In this document: piece by piece, positions 44,708 through 53,303 of the stretch | Position numbering within the stretch: the first letter of the stretch is position 1 | Layout: each line of letters opens with the position of its first letter | Notes under the pieces: generated by a model | Seen by the model: the letters and a program-made list of their open reading frames with translations, nothing else | What the model was told of the DNA's origin: nothing | Database searches by the model: none | NCBI GenBank assembly: GCA_947626365.1 | Contig: CANQRW010000009.1 | Location: forward strand, 1-64,000 | Direction of reading: 5' to 3' | Length of the DNA: 64,000 nucleotides | DNA from: an uncultured Lachnospiraceae bacterium | GTDB taxonomy: Bacteria; Bacillota; Clostridia; Lachnospirales; Lachnospiraceae | Made by a program: the position numbers and the translations under genes

Positions 44708-46360
44708 GTGAGAGTGTTCATAGACGGACAGGAGAGAGAATATGAGGCGGGAACCCGGCTCTATGAGATCGCGGACGAGTTCCAGCCGGAGTATCACAAC
44801 CATATCATTCTGGCTTCCGTGAACGGAAAGCTGTCGGAGCTCCACAAAAAGGTCAAAGGCGACAGTCATGTGCGTTTTATCACCACGGAGGAGAAGCCGG
44901 GAATGCAGGCCTACCAGCGGACGGCTACGCTGATGATGCTGAAAGCCTTTCATGAGGTAGTGGGAGAAGGACGGATTGAGCGGCTGGCCGTGGATTTTTC
45001 TGTGGGAAAAGGCTTTTTCGTGGAGCCGAGAGGAGATTTTGAGATAACGGAAGAACTTCTGAGCCGGGTGAAGGCCAGGATGCGCGGGTATGCGGAACGG
45101 AAGCTGCCCATTATGAAGCGGAGCGTCAATACCCAGGAGGCGGTAGAACTATTTGACAGATACGGCATGCACGATAAGGCCAGGCTGTTCTCTTTCCGCA
45201 GGGTTTCCAGGACCAACCTGTACAGTCTGGACGGCTTTGAGGATTATTTCTACGGGTATATGGCCCAGAACGCGGGCTACATCAGGCAGTTCGATCTGGT
45301 GCCCTATGAGTACGGGTTCGTGCTGATGCTGCCCACCATGGAAAATCCGGACGTGGTGCCGGAGTTTGTGCCCAGCAGGAAACTGTTTGAGGTGCTGAAG
45401 GAGTCCTCCCAGTGGGGTAAGAAGATGGAGATTGAGGATGTGGGAGCCCTTAATGAGCAGGTCTGCCATGGCTATGCTACCAAGCTGATCCTTATCCAGG
45501 AGGCATTGCAGGAGAAGCGGATCGGCCAGATCGCGGAGATGATCGCCCGGCAGCCGGATAAGAAATTCATCATGATCGCGGGACCTTCCTCCTCGGGAAA
45601 GACCACATTTTCCTACCGCCTTTCCATTCAGCTCCAGGCGCTGGGCCTGAAGCCCCACCCGATCGCGGTTGACGACTATTTTGTCAACCGGGTGAACAGT
45701 CCCCGGGATGAGAACGGAGATTACGATTATGAGGCTCTGGAGTGCCTGGATATCCGGCAGTTCAACGAAGATATGAACCGGCTTCTGACCGGCGAGACGG
45801 TGGAGATGCCCCAGTATAATTTCATCACCGGGGAGCGGGAGTACAAGGGCAAATACCTGAAGCTGGGGCCGGAGGACATTCTGGTGATCGAGGGCATCCA
45901 CTGTCTGAACGATAAGTTTTCCTATGCTCTGCCCAAGGAGAGCAAGTTTAAGATCTACATCAGCGCCCTGACCCAGCTGAACATCGACGAGCACAACCGG
46001 ATTCCCACCACCGACGGCAGGCTGATCCGCAGGATGGTCCGGGACGCCAGAACCAGAGGCGCGACTGCCCGGGACACCATCAGCCGGTGGCCTTCCGTCC
46101 GGAGAGGCGAGGAGAAGAACATCTTTCCTTACCAGGAAGAGGCGGATGTCATGTTTAATTCGGCGTCGGTGTATGAGCTGGCGGTGCTGAAGCTGTACGC
46201 GGAGCCTCTCCTGTTCCAGATTCCCAAGGACTGTCCGGAGTACGGGGAGGCCAAGCGCCTCCTGAAATTCCTGGATTATTTCCTGGGAGTGGACAGCAAG
46301 ACCATTCCCAACAATTCCATCGTCCGGGAGTTTATCGGCGGCAGCTGTTTCCCGGTGTAG
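44708..46360 (+). CDS. TGS-domain nucleoside (uridine-type) kinase
   Basis: The 550-aa protein has an N-terminal TGS domain (MRVFIDGQEREYEAGTRLYE), a threonyl-tRNA-synthetase-like second domain (to about 260), and a phosphoribulokinase/uridine kinase domain with Walker A GPSSSGKTTFSYRL (about 297-310), VDDYFVNRVNSP and DILVIEGIHCLND. The architecture is common in Clostridia. It probably phosphorylates uridine or cytidine for salvage. The start is GTG 44708 with AAAGGGGG. A minisatellite and rnpB follow. Confidence 0.9.
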   Translation: MRVFIDGQEREYEAGTRLYEIADEFQPEYHNHIILASVNGKLSELHKKVKGDSHVRFITTEEKPGMQAYQRTATLMMLKAFHEVVGEGRIERLAVDFSVGKGFFVEPRGDFEITEELLSRVKARMRGYAERKLPIMKRSVNTQEAVELFDRYGMHDKARLFSFRRVSRTNLYSLDGFEDYFYGYMAQNAGYIRQFDLVPYEYGFVLMLPTMENPDVVPEFVPSRKLFEVLKESSQWGKKMEIEDVGALNEQVCHGYATKLILIQEALQEKRIGQIAEMIARQPDKKFIMIAGPSSSGKTTFSYRLSIQLQALGLKPHPIAVDDYFVNRVNSPRDENGDYDYEALECLDIRQFNEDMNRLLTGETVEMPQYNFITGEREYKGKYLKLGPEDILVIEGIHCLNDKFSYALPKESKFKIYISALTQLNIDEHNRIPTTDGRLIRRMVRDARTRGATARDTISRWPSVRRGEEKNIFPYQEEADVMFNSASVYELAVLKLYAEPLLFQIPKDCPEYGEAKRLLKFLDYFLGVDSKTIPNNSIVREFIGGSCFPV

Positions 46361-46388
46361 GGAAGAAGCCGGATCGGCGGTGTCATGC

Positions 46389-46492
46389 GGGCTGCCGCGC
46401 AAAAGAACAGGCATAAAGCGCCGCGCGAAAGAACAGGCGTAAAGCGCTGCGCGAAAGAACAGGCGCAAAGCGCCGCGAGAAAGAGCCTGCGT
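46389..46492 (+). repeat. Four tandem 26-nt repeats
   Basis: Units start at 46389 (partial match), 46415, 46441 and 46467; the core is AAAGCGCCGCGCGAAAGAAC. They lie between the kinase stop and the rnpB promoter, with no spacers. Confidence 0.9.
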
Positions 46493-46546
46493 TTCCTGCA
46501 AGCGGCAAGGTTCAGAAAATGTAAGAATAATTCAGAAAAAATAAAG

Positions 46547-46575
46547 TTGGAAAGTTTTCCGTTCTATGGTAAAAT
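46547..46575 (+). promoter_or_regulatory. rnpB promoter
   Basis: TTGGAA (46547-46552), a 17-bp spacer and TGG-TAAAAT (46570-46575) place the start near 46582-46584, exactly at the 5' strand of helix P1 of RNase P RNA. Confidence 0.8.
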
Positions 46576-46583
46576 CAGTTATT

Positions 46584-46926
46584 GAGCAAGACAGGTGATC
46601 GCTGCCGCGATGGCCGAAAGGCCGCGGGAGAGGAAAGTCCGGGCTTCACAGGGCAGGATACCAGATAACGTCTGGCGGAGGCGACTCCAGAGACAGTGCA
46701 ACAGAAATGTACCGCCGGTTTCGGCCGGTAAGGGTGGAAGGGCAGTGTAAGAGACTACCGCCCGGGTGGTAACATCCGGGGCACATGTAAACCTTATCCG
46801 AAGCAAGACCGAACAGAAAGCGTAAGGCGGCCCGTCTGCTTTCGGGTAGGTCGCTTGAGCCTGGCGGTGACGTCAGGCCTAGATAGATGATCACTCAACG
46901 ACATAACCCGGCTTATCGTCTTGCTC
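46584..46926 (+). ncRNA. rnpB: RNase P RNA component
   Basis: The ribozyme RNA that trims tRNA 5' ends. The outer helix P1 is GAGCAAGAC (46584-46592) with GTCTTGCTC (46918-46926). The universal core is present: GAGGAAAGTCCGGGC (about 46630-46644), ACAGAAA, the GGTAAGGGTGGAA region, and near the 3' end AGATAGATGATCACTC with ACATAACCCGGCTTA. The length of about 343 nt is usual. The open frame that starts inside it at 46887 is not a gene start. Confidence 0.95.
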
Positions 46927-47000
46927 ATCTCTGTTTCATGAACTATTTAACCGCGGCGGTACCCGGGGCAGGTACGCCGGCGAAGAGGGAGGGAAGTACC

Positions 47001-48218
47001 ATGAAGAGGAAGAAGTTTGCTTTGGCTGTACTCAGCGGCGTCTGCCTGTCGGCCATGACCATGATGGCTATGACCATGACCGCGTTTGCGTCGGATGTGT
47101 ATATCAGCCTGGTGCCGGAGGACGAGATTTACAGTATGGAGGCCGGCGGGACAGCAGCCGGCATGGAACCGGTGATTCAGGACGGTTACGGTGAGATCAG
47201 CAGCTATTCGGTCTCCAATAATGATCCCGATCCGGGCAAATCCTACACCTACACGATTCAGCTGAGGACGGACAGCGGAGATGAGTTTGTATCCGGCACG
47301 GAGGTAAGCGTTTACGGCGCCTATGAGATGTCCGTCACCTCCAGCAATTCCAGAAGAATGACCATCAAGGCAAAGACCTATCCGTTCCATGTACTGGACG
47401 CGGTAACCGGTATTACCATTGACGAGGACAGCAAGAAAGCCACCTGGGAGAAGGTGCCTTACGCCAAGGGTTATTCCGTCAAGATCTATTACGAGGATAA
47501 GAACGGCAATGTGAAGAGCACGAAGAAATCCACTACGACTAACAGCATCAGCCTCAGCAGCTATATAGGGAAATATGAGAATGTGGACGTGTCCGTGAAG
47601 GCCACCAAGGGAACTTCCACCTCGGACCGTTTCATTGCGGAGACCCAGTATGTGTTCAGCAGCGGCGGCATCGATGACAGCGAAGACGTGGACCGGTATG
47701 ATTTCAAGATTCCCACAGCCACCAGGCATGGAACCAGCTATGACGACGACGGCAGCTATAATCCGCCGAATCCCGGCGGCTACAATCCCTATTCCGGCGG
47801 TCCGGGAGGGAGCGGCAATGTTCCTCTTCCTCCGTCCACAGGGAATTTTGGCGGCCCCGGCAATACAGGCAGTATGCCTGCGGCCGGATATACGGGATGG
47901 CAGGGCAGCGGCAACAACTGGTATTACATGATCGGAGGAGTCCGCGCCACCGGATGGGTGGAGCCTTCTGCCAATGAATGGTATCTGCTGAACAGCAGCG
48001 GACTTATGCTGGCCGGCTGGCAGTATGTTGGCGGAATGTATTACTATATGAACACCAACCATGACGGATCCTACGGCAGGATGCTGGTGGGATACCAGAA
48101 TATCGGCGGTAAGACTTACTATCTGAACGAACAGCACGACGGAACCTACGGCGCCATGTACGCCAACCGTTACACTCCCAACGGAAGGTACGCGGGGCCG
48201 GACGGGACGGTATATTAA
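47001..48218 (+). CDS. Secreted protein with choline-binding-like wall repeats
   Basis: The 405-aa protein has a signal peptide (about 1-30, ending AFA), a beta-rich domain (31-130), a fibronectin-like segment (about 135-220; VTGITIDEDSKKATWEKVPY, YSVKIYYEDKNGN), a Gly/Pro/Tyr-rich linker (about 240-295), and C-terminal cell-wall-binding repeats (WQGSGNNWYYMIGGVRATGW, MLAGWQYVGGMYYYMNTNHDG). Repeats of this type attach proteins to wall polymers. ATG 47001 follows AGGGAGGG; an upstream frame into rnpB is rejected. Function beyond wall attachment is unknown. Confidence 0.87.
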   Translation: MKRKKFALAVLSGVCLSAMTMMAMTMTAFASDVYISLVPEDEIYSMEAGGTAAGMEPVIQDGYGEISSYSVSNNDPDPGKSYTYTIQLRTDSGDEFVSGTEVSVYGAYEMSVTSSNSRRMTIKAKTYPFHVLDAVTGITIDEDSKKATWEKVPYAKGYSVKIYYEDKNGNVKSTKKSTTTNSISLSSYIGKYENVDVSVKATKGTSTSDRFIAETQYVFSSGGIDDSEDVDRYDFKIPTATRHGTSYDDDGSYNPPNPGGYNPYSGGPGGSGNVPLPPSTGNFGGPGNTGSMPAAGYTGWQGSGNNWYYMIGGVRATGWVEPSANEWYLLNSSGLMLAGWQYVGGMYYYMNTNHDGSYGRMLVGYQNIGGKTYYLNEQHDGTYGAMYANRYTPNGRYAGPDGTVY

Positions 48219-48263
48219 TGGGGTGCCTATGTAAATAACGGCCGCCGGCCGATGATATGAAAG

Positions 48264-48308
48264 CAGCCCGGAGACTGTCTGTGAATATAGCAGACGGCCT
48301 TCGGGCTG
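48264..48308. terminator. Bidirectional terminator between convergent genes
   Basis: CAGCCCG (48264-48270) pairs with CGGGCTG (48302-48308), and inner GTCTG (48277-48281) pairs with CAGAC (48291-48295). It lies between the wall protein and pyrI. A partial repeat box TTACGTCA (48311-48318) follows, overlapping the pyrI stop. Confidence 0.65.
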
Positions 48309-48315
48309 TATTACG

Positions 48316-48756
48316 TCATGAATGCTTCTTGTGGGTCCCGTATTTCTCTTCGCAGTACAGGCAGCGGTAGGTCTGCATGGCTTCATCGGCCAGGTAGAAC
48401 ACGTCCGGCAGTTCCTGTTCGATGGAGATGATGCAGCGGGGGTTCTTGCAGTGGATCACGTTGGTGATTTTCTTGGGAAGCTTCAGCTTTTTCTTCTCCA
48501 CGATCTTCTCATCCCGGATGATATTGACGGTGATGTTGTGATCGATATAGCCCAGGACCTCCAGGTCCAGGTTCTCCATGGGCCCTTCAATCTTGATAAT
48601 GTCCTTGCGTCCCATCTTATTGCTCTTGGCGTTCTTGATAATGGCTACCTGGCATTCCAGCTTGTCCAGTCCCAGATGATAGTAGATATCCAGGCTTTTC
48701 CCGGCCTGAATGTGGTCCAGGACGATGCCCTCGCTCAATCCGCTGATATTTAACAT
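48316..48756 (-). CDS. pyrI: Aspartate carbamoyltransferase regulatory chain PyrI
   Basis: The 146-aa regulatory subunit has an N-terminal allosteric domain ([18 protein letters not shown], binding CTP/ATP in the family) and a C-terminal zinc domain with CKNPRC and CLYC (four Cys). It tunes the catalytic trimer by nucleotide feedback. Its start lies 7 nt inside the 3' end of pyrB, so the two are translationally coupled. The C-terminus is Lys/His-rich (KYGTHKKHS). Confidence 0.94.
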   Translation of the reverse strand: MLNISGLSEGIVLDHIQAGKSLDIYYHLGLDKLECQVAIIKNAKSNKMGRKDIIKIEGPMENLDLEVLGYIDHNITVNIIRDEKIVEKKKLKLPKKITNVIHCKNPRCIISIEQELPDVFYLADEAMQTYRCLYCEEKYGTHKKHS

Positions 48757-49673
48757 GGTTTTTCCACCTCCAGTAACGTCATGATCAGAGCCATCCGCAC
48801 GTACACGCCGTACTGAACCTGGCGGAAATAGGCGGCTCTTGGGTCTTTGTCCACTTCAACTGAAATCTCGTTGACTCTGGGGAGAGGATGGAGGACGAAC
48901 ATATCTTCCTTGGCCAGCTTCATCTTGTCACAGTCCAGAATGTAGCTGTCCTTTAAGCGGATGTATTCCTCCTCGTTGAAGAAGCGTTCCTTCTGAATCC
49001 TGGTCATGTAGAGGATGTCCAGCTCCGGCATGGCCTCGTCCAGATTGCCCACCTCCCGGTATTCAATGTGGTTGGCGTCCAGGACATCCTTACGGATGTA
49101 GCCGGGAACCCGCAGCTCAGGCGGGGAGATCAGTACAAAACGGATGCCGGGATAACGGACCATGGCGTTGATAAGGGAGTGTACGGTGCGGCCGAATTTC
49201 AGGTCGCCGCAGAGTCCGATGGTCATATCTCCCAGACGTCCCTTCAGGGAGCGAATGGTCATCAGATCGGTCAAAGTCTGCGTAGGATGCTGATGTCCGC
49301 CGTCTCCGGCGTTGATGACCGGAATCCTGGAATGCATGGCGGCTACCAGCGGAGCGCCCTCCTTGGGATGGCGCATGGCGCAGATGTCGGCGTAGCAGGA
49401 AATGATCTGGATGGTGTCGGCCACACTCTCGCCTTTGGCGGCTGAACTGGAATCGGCAGAAGAAAAGCCAAGAACACTACCGCCCAGAGACAACATGGCG
49501 GATTCGAAACTCAGGCGAGTTCTCGTGCTTGGCTCATAAAAAAGGGTGGCAATTTTCCTGCCGTCACAGACGTGAGCATACTTGGAAGGGTTATGCTCGA
49601 TATCGGCGGCCAGTTCCAGCAGCCGGTCGATTTCCCCGACAGAGAAATCCAGTGGATTGATCAGATGTCTCAT
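48750..49673 (-). CDS. pyrB: Aspartate carbamoyltransferase catalytic chain PyrB
   Basis: The 307-aa enzyme joins carbamoyl phosphate and aspartate in pyrimidine synthesis. Signatures: [20 protein letters not shown] (carbamoyl-phosphate loop), [29 protein letters not shown] and [10 protein letters not shown]. The start at 49673 follows AAAGGAG; the frame stays open for 43 codons further upstream across the promoter, which is not coding. Operon pyrBI. Confidence 0.95.
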   Translation of the reverse strand: MRHLINPLDFSVGEIDRLLELAADIEHNPSKYAHVCDGRKIATLFYEPSTRTRLSFESAMLSLGGSVLGFSSADSSSAAKGESVADTIQIISCYADICAMRHPKEGAPLVAAMHSRIPVINAGDGGHQHPTQTLTDLMTIRSLKGRLGDMTIGLCGDLKFGRTVHSLINAMVRYPGIRFVLISPPELRVPGYIRKDVLDANHIEYREVGNLDEAMPELDILYMTRIQKERFFNEEEYIRLKDSYILDCDKMKLAKEDMFVLHPLPRVNEISVEVDKDPRAAYFRQVQYGVYVRMALIMTLLEVEKPC

Positions 49674-49743
49674 ACTATCTCCTTTAAGCGTAAGATTGAT
49701 GAAGCTGCCCGGAAGGGGCAGTTCAGCTGTCAAGCTGAAATCA

Positions 49744-49772
49744 TTATATCCACTGCCCGGGGCGTTGTCAAT
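49744..49772 (-). promoter_or_regulatory. pyrBI promoter
   Basis: On the minus strand TTGACA (49767-49772), a 17-bp spacer and TATAAT (49744-49749) match consensus fully. The leader of about 65 nt contains CTGCCC/GGGCAG (about 49699-49715), which could form a small hairpin. Control by pyrimidines is plausible but not shown. Confidence 0.85.
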
Positions 49773-49850
49773 ACGCAGCGGGAATTTCCTTTGGGATCGC
49801 ATGGCACGGAATCGCCGGATCCATTATCCTTAAAAAATTGATTTTAGGTA

Positions 49851-49878
49851 TTGACGAACGAACGCGGGGGGGTAAAAT
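49851..49878 (+). promoter_or_regulatory. Promoter with a G7 tract in the spacer
   Basis: TTGACG (49851-49856), a 16-bp spacer and TAAAAT (49873-49878). The spacer ends in seven G (49866-49872), so slippage would change the spacer length; one extra G gives the optimal 17. It serves the wall-binding protein at 49925. Confidence 0.65.
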
Positions 49879-49924
49879 AATCGAAAAGGTCGCTTAAACA
49901 ACGGACATAAAGGAGGAAAGGAAT

Positions 49925-50884
49925 ATGAGATGTAAGAGAGTAATGGCAGCAGCGCTGGCAGCGGCGCTTTCTATAGGAAGCGCAATGAGTTCTATGGCCG
50001 CCGGTTGGGAGCAGGTCGGCGCCAGCGACTGGAAGTATCTGAACGATGACGGGAAGTATGCCGCATCGAAATGGGTGGCGCATACAGACGGCCACTGGTA
50101 TTATCTGAAGGCTGACACCTTAATGGCCAAGGGGTGGGTACTTGACCCCGCTGACAACCACTGGTATTTCACGGACAGCACCGGCGCCCTGGTCAGCGGC
50201 CTGATCGAGGTCAACAATAATGTGTACTATATGAATGAAACCCACGACGGTACATTCGGCGCTCTGTATGTAGGGCAGAAGACGATCAATGGAGTTACCT
50301 ATAACTTCACGGATAACGGCACGACCAACGGCAAGCCCTATACGGCAAAGAAGTATAACAGCGACGGTACGGCAATCGCGGCCGCCTCGTCCAGCAGCGG
50401 CAGCAGCGGCGGCGGTGGCAGCAGCAGTTCTTCAAGTCCGTTGGTTAAGCCCCAGGTTTTAGAGAATTTGAGAGAAGTAGACAGCGAGATTAACACGCAG
50501 ATCGAAGAGGCTAAGTCGAGCGGAGTTGTTAAATCCGCCAGTGAGGTTACGACAAGAGTGACTGGGGACAATCAGGTTACCAAGTCACGTACGGTAACTC
50601 TGGAGGACGACGCTGCTTCTAACTCTAGTAAACTAGCAGAAGCGCAGGACCTTGTTGAGCGGATGTTCGAGGAAACAATCGTGGGTCGGAATGAGAATAT
50701 ACCAGTAGTTGCAACCCTTCCGGACGGTTTAACGCTCAAATTTGACGGCACTGAAGATCTTGAAAAGCTGGCTGAAGCATGGATCAATGAGACGAATTAC
50801 AATAAATACAAGGGGCAGACAGGTTCCTATACGGTTACCCTGGAAGATGGTACGGAGGTTACTTATAGGGTAACTCTGAACTAA
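49925..50884 (+). CDS. Secreted protein with wall-binding repeats and unknown C-terminal domain
   Basis: The 319-aa protein has a signal peptide (1-28, ending SMAAG), cell-wall-binding repeats (about 30-140; WEQVGASDWKYLNDDGKYAA, WYYLKADTLMAKGWVLDPAD, VYYMNETHDGTFGALYVG), a Ser/Gly linker (about 152-172) and a C-terminal domain of unknown family (175-319; VDSEINTQIEEAKSSGVVKS, VTLEDGTEVTYRVTLN). The ribosome site is AGGAGG. It is first in the envelope cluster. The promoter spacer carries a G7 tract, so expression may vary between cells. Confidence 0.8.
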   Translation: MRCKRVMAAALAAALSIGSAMSSMAAGWEQVGASDWKYLNDDGKYAASKWVAHTDGHWYYLKADTLMAKGWVLDPADNHWYFTDSTGALVSGLIEVNNNVYYMNETHDGTFGALYVGQKTINGVTYNFTDNGTTNGKPYTAKKYNSDGTAIAAASSSSGSSGGGGSSSSSSPLVKPQVLENLREVDSEINTQIEEAKSSGVVKSASEVTTRVTGDNQVTKSRTVTLEDDAASNSSKLAEAQDLVERMFEETIVGRNENIPVVATLPDGLTLKFDGTEDLEKLAEAWINETNYNKYKGQTGSYTVTLEDGTEVTYRVTLN

Positions 50885-50926
50885 ATCATAGGCATCTATT
50901 GTACGTTATCGGGAAAGGGGATAGGA

Positions 50927-50983
50927 ATGTGGGGGGGTAGTTGTTTTATAGATTGCCTCTCCATTTTTCTGGTATTCAGATGA
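50927..50983 (+). CDS. Possible 18-residue leader peptide containing a G7 tract
   Basis: ATG 50927 follows AAAGGGG at about 7 nt and reads 18 codons (MWGGSCFIDCLSIFLVFR), ending at TGA 50981-50983, which overlaps the next gene's ATG (ATGA). The G7 tract (50931-50937) is inside. A change to 5, 6 or 8 G leads to a stop 30-45 nt earlier, breaking the coupling. The next gene has no ribosome site of its own. No protein evidence. Confidence 0.35.
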   Translation: MWGGSCFIDCLSIFLVFR

Positions 50984-52512
50984 AGCGACGGATCGCGTTC
51001 TTTGCCGCAGTTTTCGTGCTGTTAATGACGATGACTGTATACGCAGGGGATATCAACGAGAATGAGCAGCGGATCGTATCAGTGATTTATGGTCAGTTCG
51101 AACAGGATGGAATTATATATGAAGTGCGGCAGGAATACATCGATTCGGCCATGGCCTATCTGACCAGTGATGAGTATGACCTGACGGCGGACCAGGCGGA
51201 CAGTGTGATCTCCGAGATCTACGAAAATGTCCGGACCGGCGTCGAGAGCGGATATCTGCGGGAAGTCGGCAGGATTCAGCCGGAAGAACCGCTGCAGGCC
51301 GAACCGGCGGCTCAGGGGCAGCCGCTGGCGGAGATGTCCGGGCAGCAGGAGACGCCGGAAGGATCTGAGACGGAAAGACCGTTGGAGGCGGAGACGGAAG
51401 CGTCTGCGGAGACAGAGCCGCCGGAAGAAACAACGGCTTCACAGCCGGAAGAAACCGCCCCCACACCGATAGCCATAGCGGTCTTAGAAGCGGCGGAAGC
51501 GGCCCCGGAGCAGACATACGCATACATTCGCCGGGATACAGATCAGAGAATGGAACATCTGCATATCCCTGCGGATATGTTTTTGGTACTTATACTTATC
51601 TGCGGAGCGGTGACAGCAGCCTGTTTCCTGCTTGCGCTGTGGCTTAAGTTCGTAAGCGGCCGCCATCGTCACAAGATGCGGGCAGCGGTAAGAACCATAT
51701 CGGGCATCGCCGGCGGGGCGGAGGTATATATGCTGCTTCTGTGCGCGGCCTTGTGGATCGGTGCGTTTCAGGACAGCAGCATACTAAACCGCATCAGCGA
51801 TACGGAGTATTACAGGGCAATCTATGACGAGCTGCGGAGCGATACCGGGATATCGCTGGCGCTAATGAACATTCCCGATTCCGTGATGGATGAAGCCATA
51901 ACCTACGAGAGGGTGGTCATGGCTGCCAGACAGCAGCTGCAGAACGACCTTCATGATGGAAATTATAAAGCGAACACGTCCCTTCTGACCGACCGGCTCC
52001 GGGAGAATATCAGCGCGTATCTGGAGACCCGTTCCATAGCGATGACCGATAAGTCCAGGACAGGACTGGATATCCTTATGGACAGGCTCGGCACGAAATA
52101 TGAGAACCTGCTGCGATGGCCGTTCAGCTGCTGGTGGCACGATCTGTCCATTCAGTTCCGGCAGACAGCCGGGAAGAGCGTTCCGGTTCTCTGTGTTCTG
52201 CTTATCCTGTGTGTTCTGAGCCAGCATCTGATCAGCCATCATTCGGACTATGGCGTCCGCAATGACAGCAGGATATTGTTTGGCGGCGGCGCGGCGCTGC
52301 TGCTTACCGGCATCGTATTCGGATGGAAGGGCCTTGCCGGATGGGAGACGGTCACTCCGGCATATATGGGACAGTTTTTCGGGATGTACCGCATGTCGGT
52401 CGCGAAGGCGATTCTGTGCGTGGGCGTCTGCGGGATTCTATTATCCGTCGCTTTCCGGCTGAGCGCCGATTCTTTAAAGAACGCGAAGCTGCACAGCCAT
52501 AAGAACCGATAA
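50980..52512 (+). CDS. Multi-span membrane protein of the envelope cluster, unknown function
   Basis: The 510-aa protein has a signal peptide (MKRRIAFFAAVFVLLMTMTVYA), a helical outer domain (about 22-95), a Pro/Glu-rich stretch (about 95-180), a membrane segment at about 198-222 (MFLVLILICGAVTAACFLLA), a second near 245-262, another outer or inner domain (about 262-390), and three C-terminal membrane segments. I do not recognise the family. ATG 50980 lacks a ribosome site. A TTG at 50941 after the G-tract is an alternative, but 50980 gives a clean signal peptide and overlaps the leader stop. It lies directly before the CpsB/Wzz/CpsD genes. Confidence 0.7.
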   Translation: MKRRIAFFAAVFVLLMTMTVYAGDINENEQRIVSVIYGQFEQDGIIYEVRQEYIDSAMAYLTSDEYDLTADQADSVISEIYENVRTGVESGYLREVGRIQPEEPLQAEPAAQGQPLAEMSGQQETPEGSETERPLEAETEASAETEPPEETTASQPEETAPTPIAIAVLEAAEAAPEQTYAYIRRDTDQRMEHLHIPADMFLVLILICGAVTAACFLLALWLKFVSGRHRHKMRAAVRTISGIAGGAEVYMLLLCAALWIGAFQDSSILNRISDTEYYRAIYDELRSDTGISLALMNIPDSVMDEAITYERVVMAARQQLQNDLHDGNYKANTSLLTDRLRENISAYLETRSIAMTDKSRTGLDILMDRLGTKYENLLRWPFSCWWHDLSIQFRQTAGKSVPVLCVLLILCVLSQHLISHHSDYGVRNDSRILFGGGAALLLTGIVFGWKGLAGWETVTPAYMGQFFGMYRMSVAKAILCVGVCGILLSVAFRLSADSLKNAKLHSHKNR

Positions 52513-52544
52513 GCGATTGGACCTTCAGGGAGGACAGAAGCGTT

Positions 52545-53270
52545 ATGGACGGCTTCCATGATATACACTGCCATCTGATACCGGGAGTAGACGACGGTTC
52601 AGAAAGCATCGAGGAGAGTCTTGCGGCGCTTCGCCGGGAATACGAAGAAGGCGTTTGCCGCGTTATATGTACGCCGCACATCGCGCCCGGCGAGACGGAC
52701 GCGGCGGCCTGTCAGGAAAGGCAGTTCGGCCTTCTAAAGAAAGCGGTGTCTGAGAGCAATCTGGCCGGCAGGATCGAATTAAACATGGGCAATGAGATCT
52801 ACGGCGCGACGTCTGCGGTTCCGTCGCTTAAGGAAGGTCGGATCCATACGCTTGCCGGGGGACATTACATACTGGTGGAATTTGCCCCTCCGGAAAGCTT
52901 TCGCCATATCGAAGAAACGTTTCGAAGCCTTTTAAACAGCGGTTATCTGCCGATTGCCGCCCATATCGAAAGGTATGAATGTCTCAGAAAGCCGGATGCT
53001 CTTGCAAGACTGGAGGAACTGGGCGTCTGTTTTCAGGTGAATACCGCGACCGTTACAGGAAGCGCTCTTGCGCGGGAGACCAGATGGGTCAGGGGGCTTC
53101 TGAGGGAGGAGCGGATCCATTTTCTGGGAACGGATTCTCATGGGATGCATTACCGTCCGCCCCGCATGAGAGAGGCCGCGGCGTGGGTTGAAAAGCACTG
53201 CGGCGCGGAATATGCGGAGAAGCTTTTACGTAAGAATCCGGAACGCGTACTCCGGGATGAGATCATTTGA
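52545..53270 (+). CDS. CpsB/CapC-type PHP tyrosine-protein phosphatase
   Basis: The 241-aa PHP-domain phosphatase has metal ligands in DIHCHLIPGVDDGS, CTPHI, NEIYGA, PIAAHIERY and GTDSHGMHYRPP. It removes phosphate from the tyrosine-rich tail of the CpsD-type kinase encoded two genes downstream, controlling polysaccharide chain length and export in the Streptococcus model. The ribosome site is GGGAGG. Gene order phosphatase-Wzz-kinase is the standard regulatory module. Confidence 0.93.
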   Translation: MDGFHDIHCHLIPGVDDGSESIEESLAALRREYEEGVCRVICTPHIAPGETDAAACQERQFGLLKKAVSESNLAGRIELNMGNEIYGATSAVPSLKEGRIHTLAGGHYILVEFAPPESFRHIEETFRSLLNSGYLPIAAHIERYECLRKPDALARLEELGVCFQVNTATVTGSALARETRWVRGLLREERIHFLGTDSHGMHYRPPRMREAAAWVEKHCGAEYAEKLLRKNPERVLRDEII

Positions 53271-53303
53271 GTAGCAAGACCAACATGGGCAAAGGAATAA
53301 TAT

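Noticed and set aside
46887-47000. N-terminal extension of the wall protein into rnpB
   Set aside because: It overlaps conserved RNase P RNA. ATG 47001 has a ribosome site and starts a clean signal peptide.
49681-49802. 43-codon extension of PyrB
   Set aside because: It spans the consensus promoter and leader; the conserved protein starts at 49673 with its own ribosome site.
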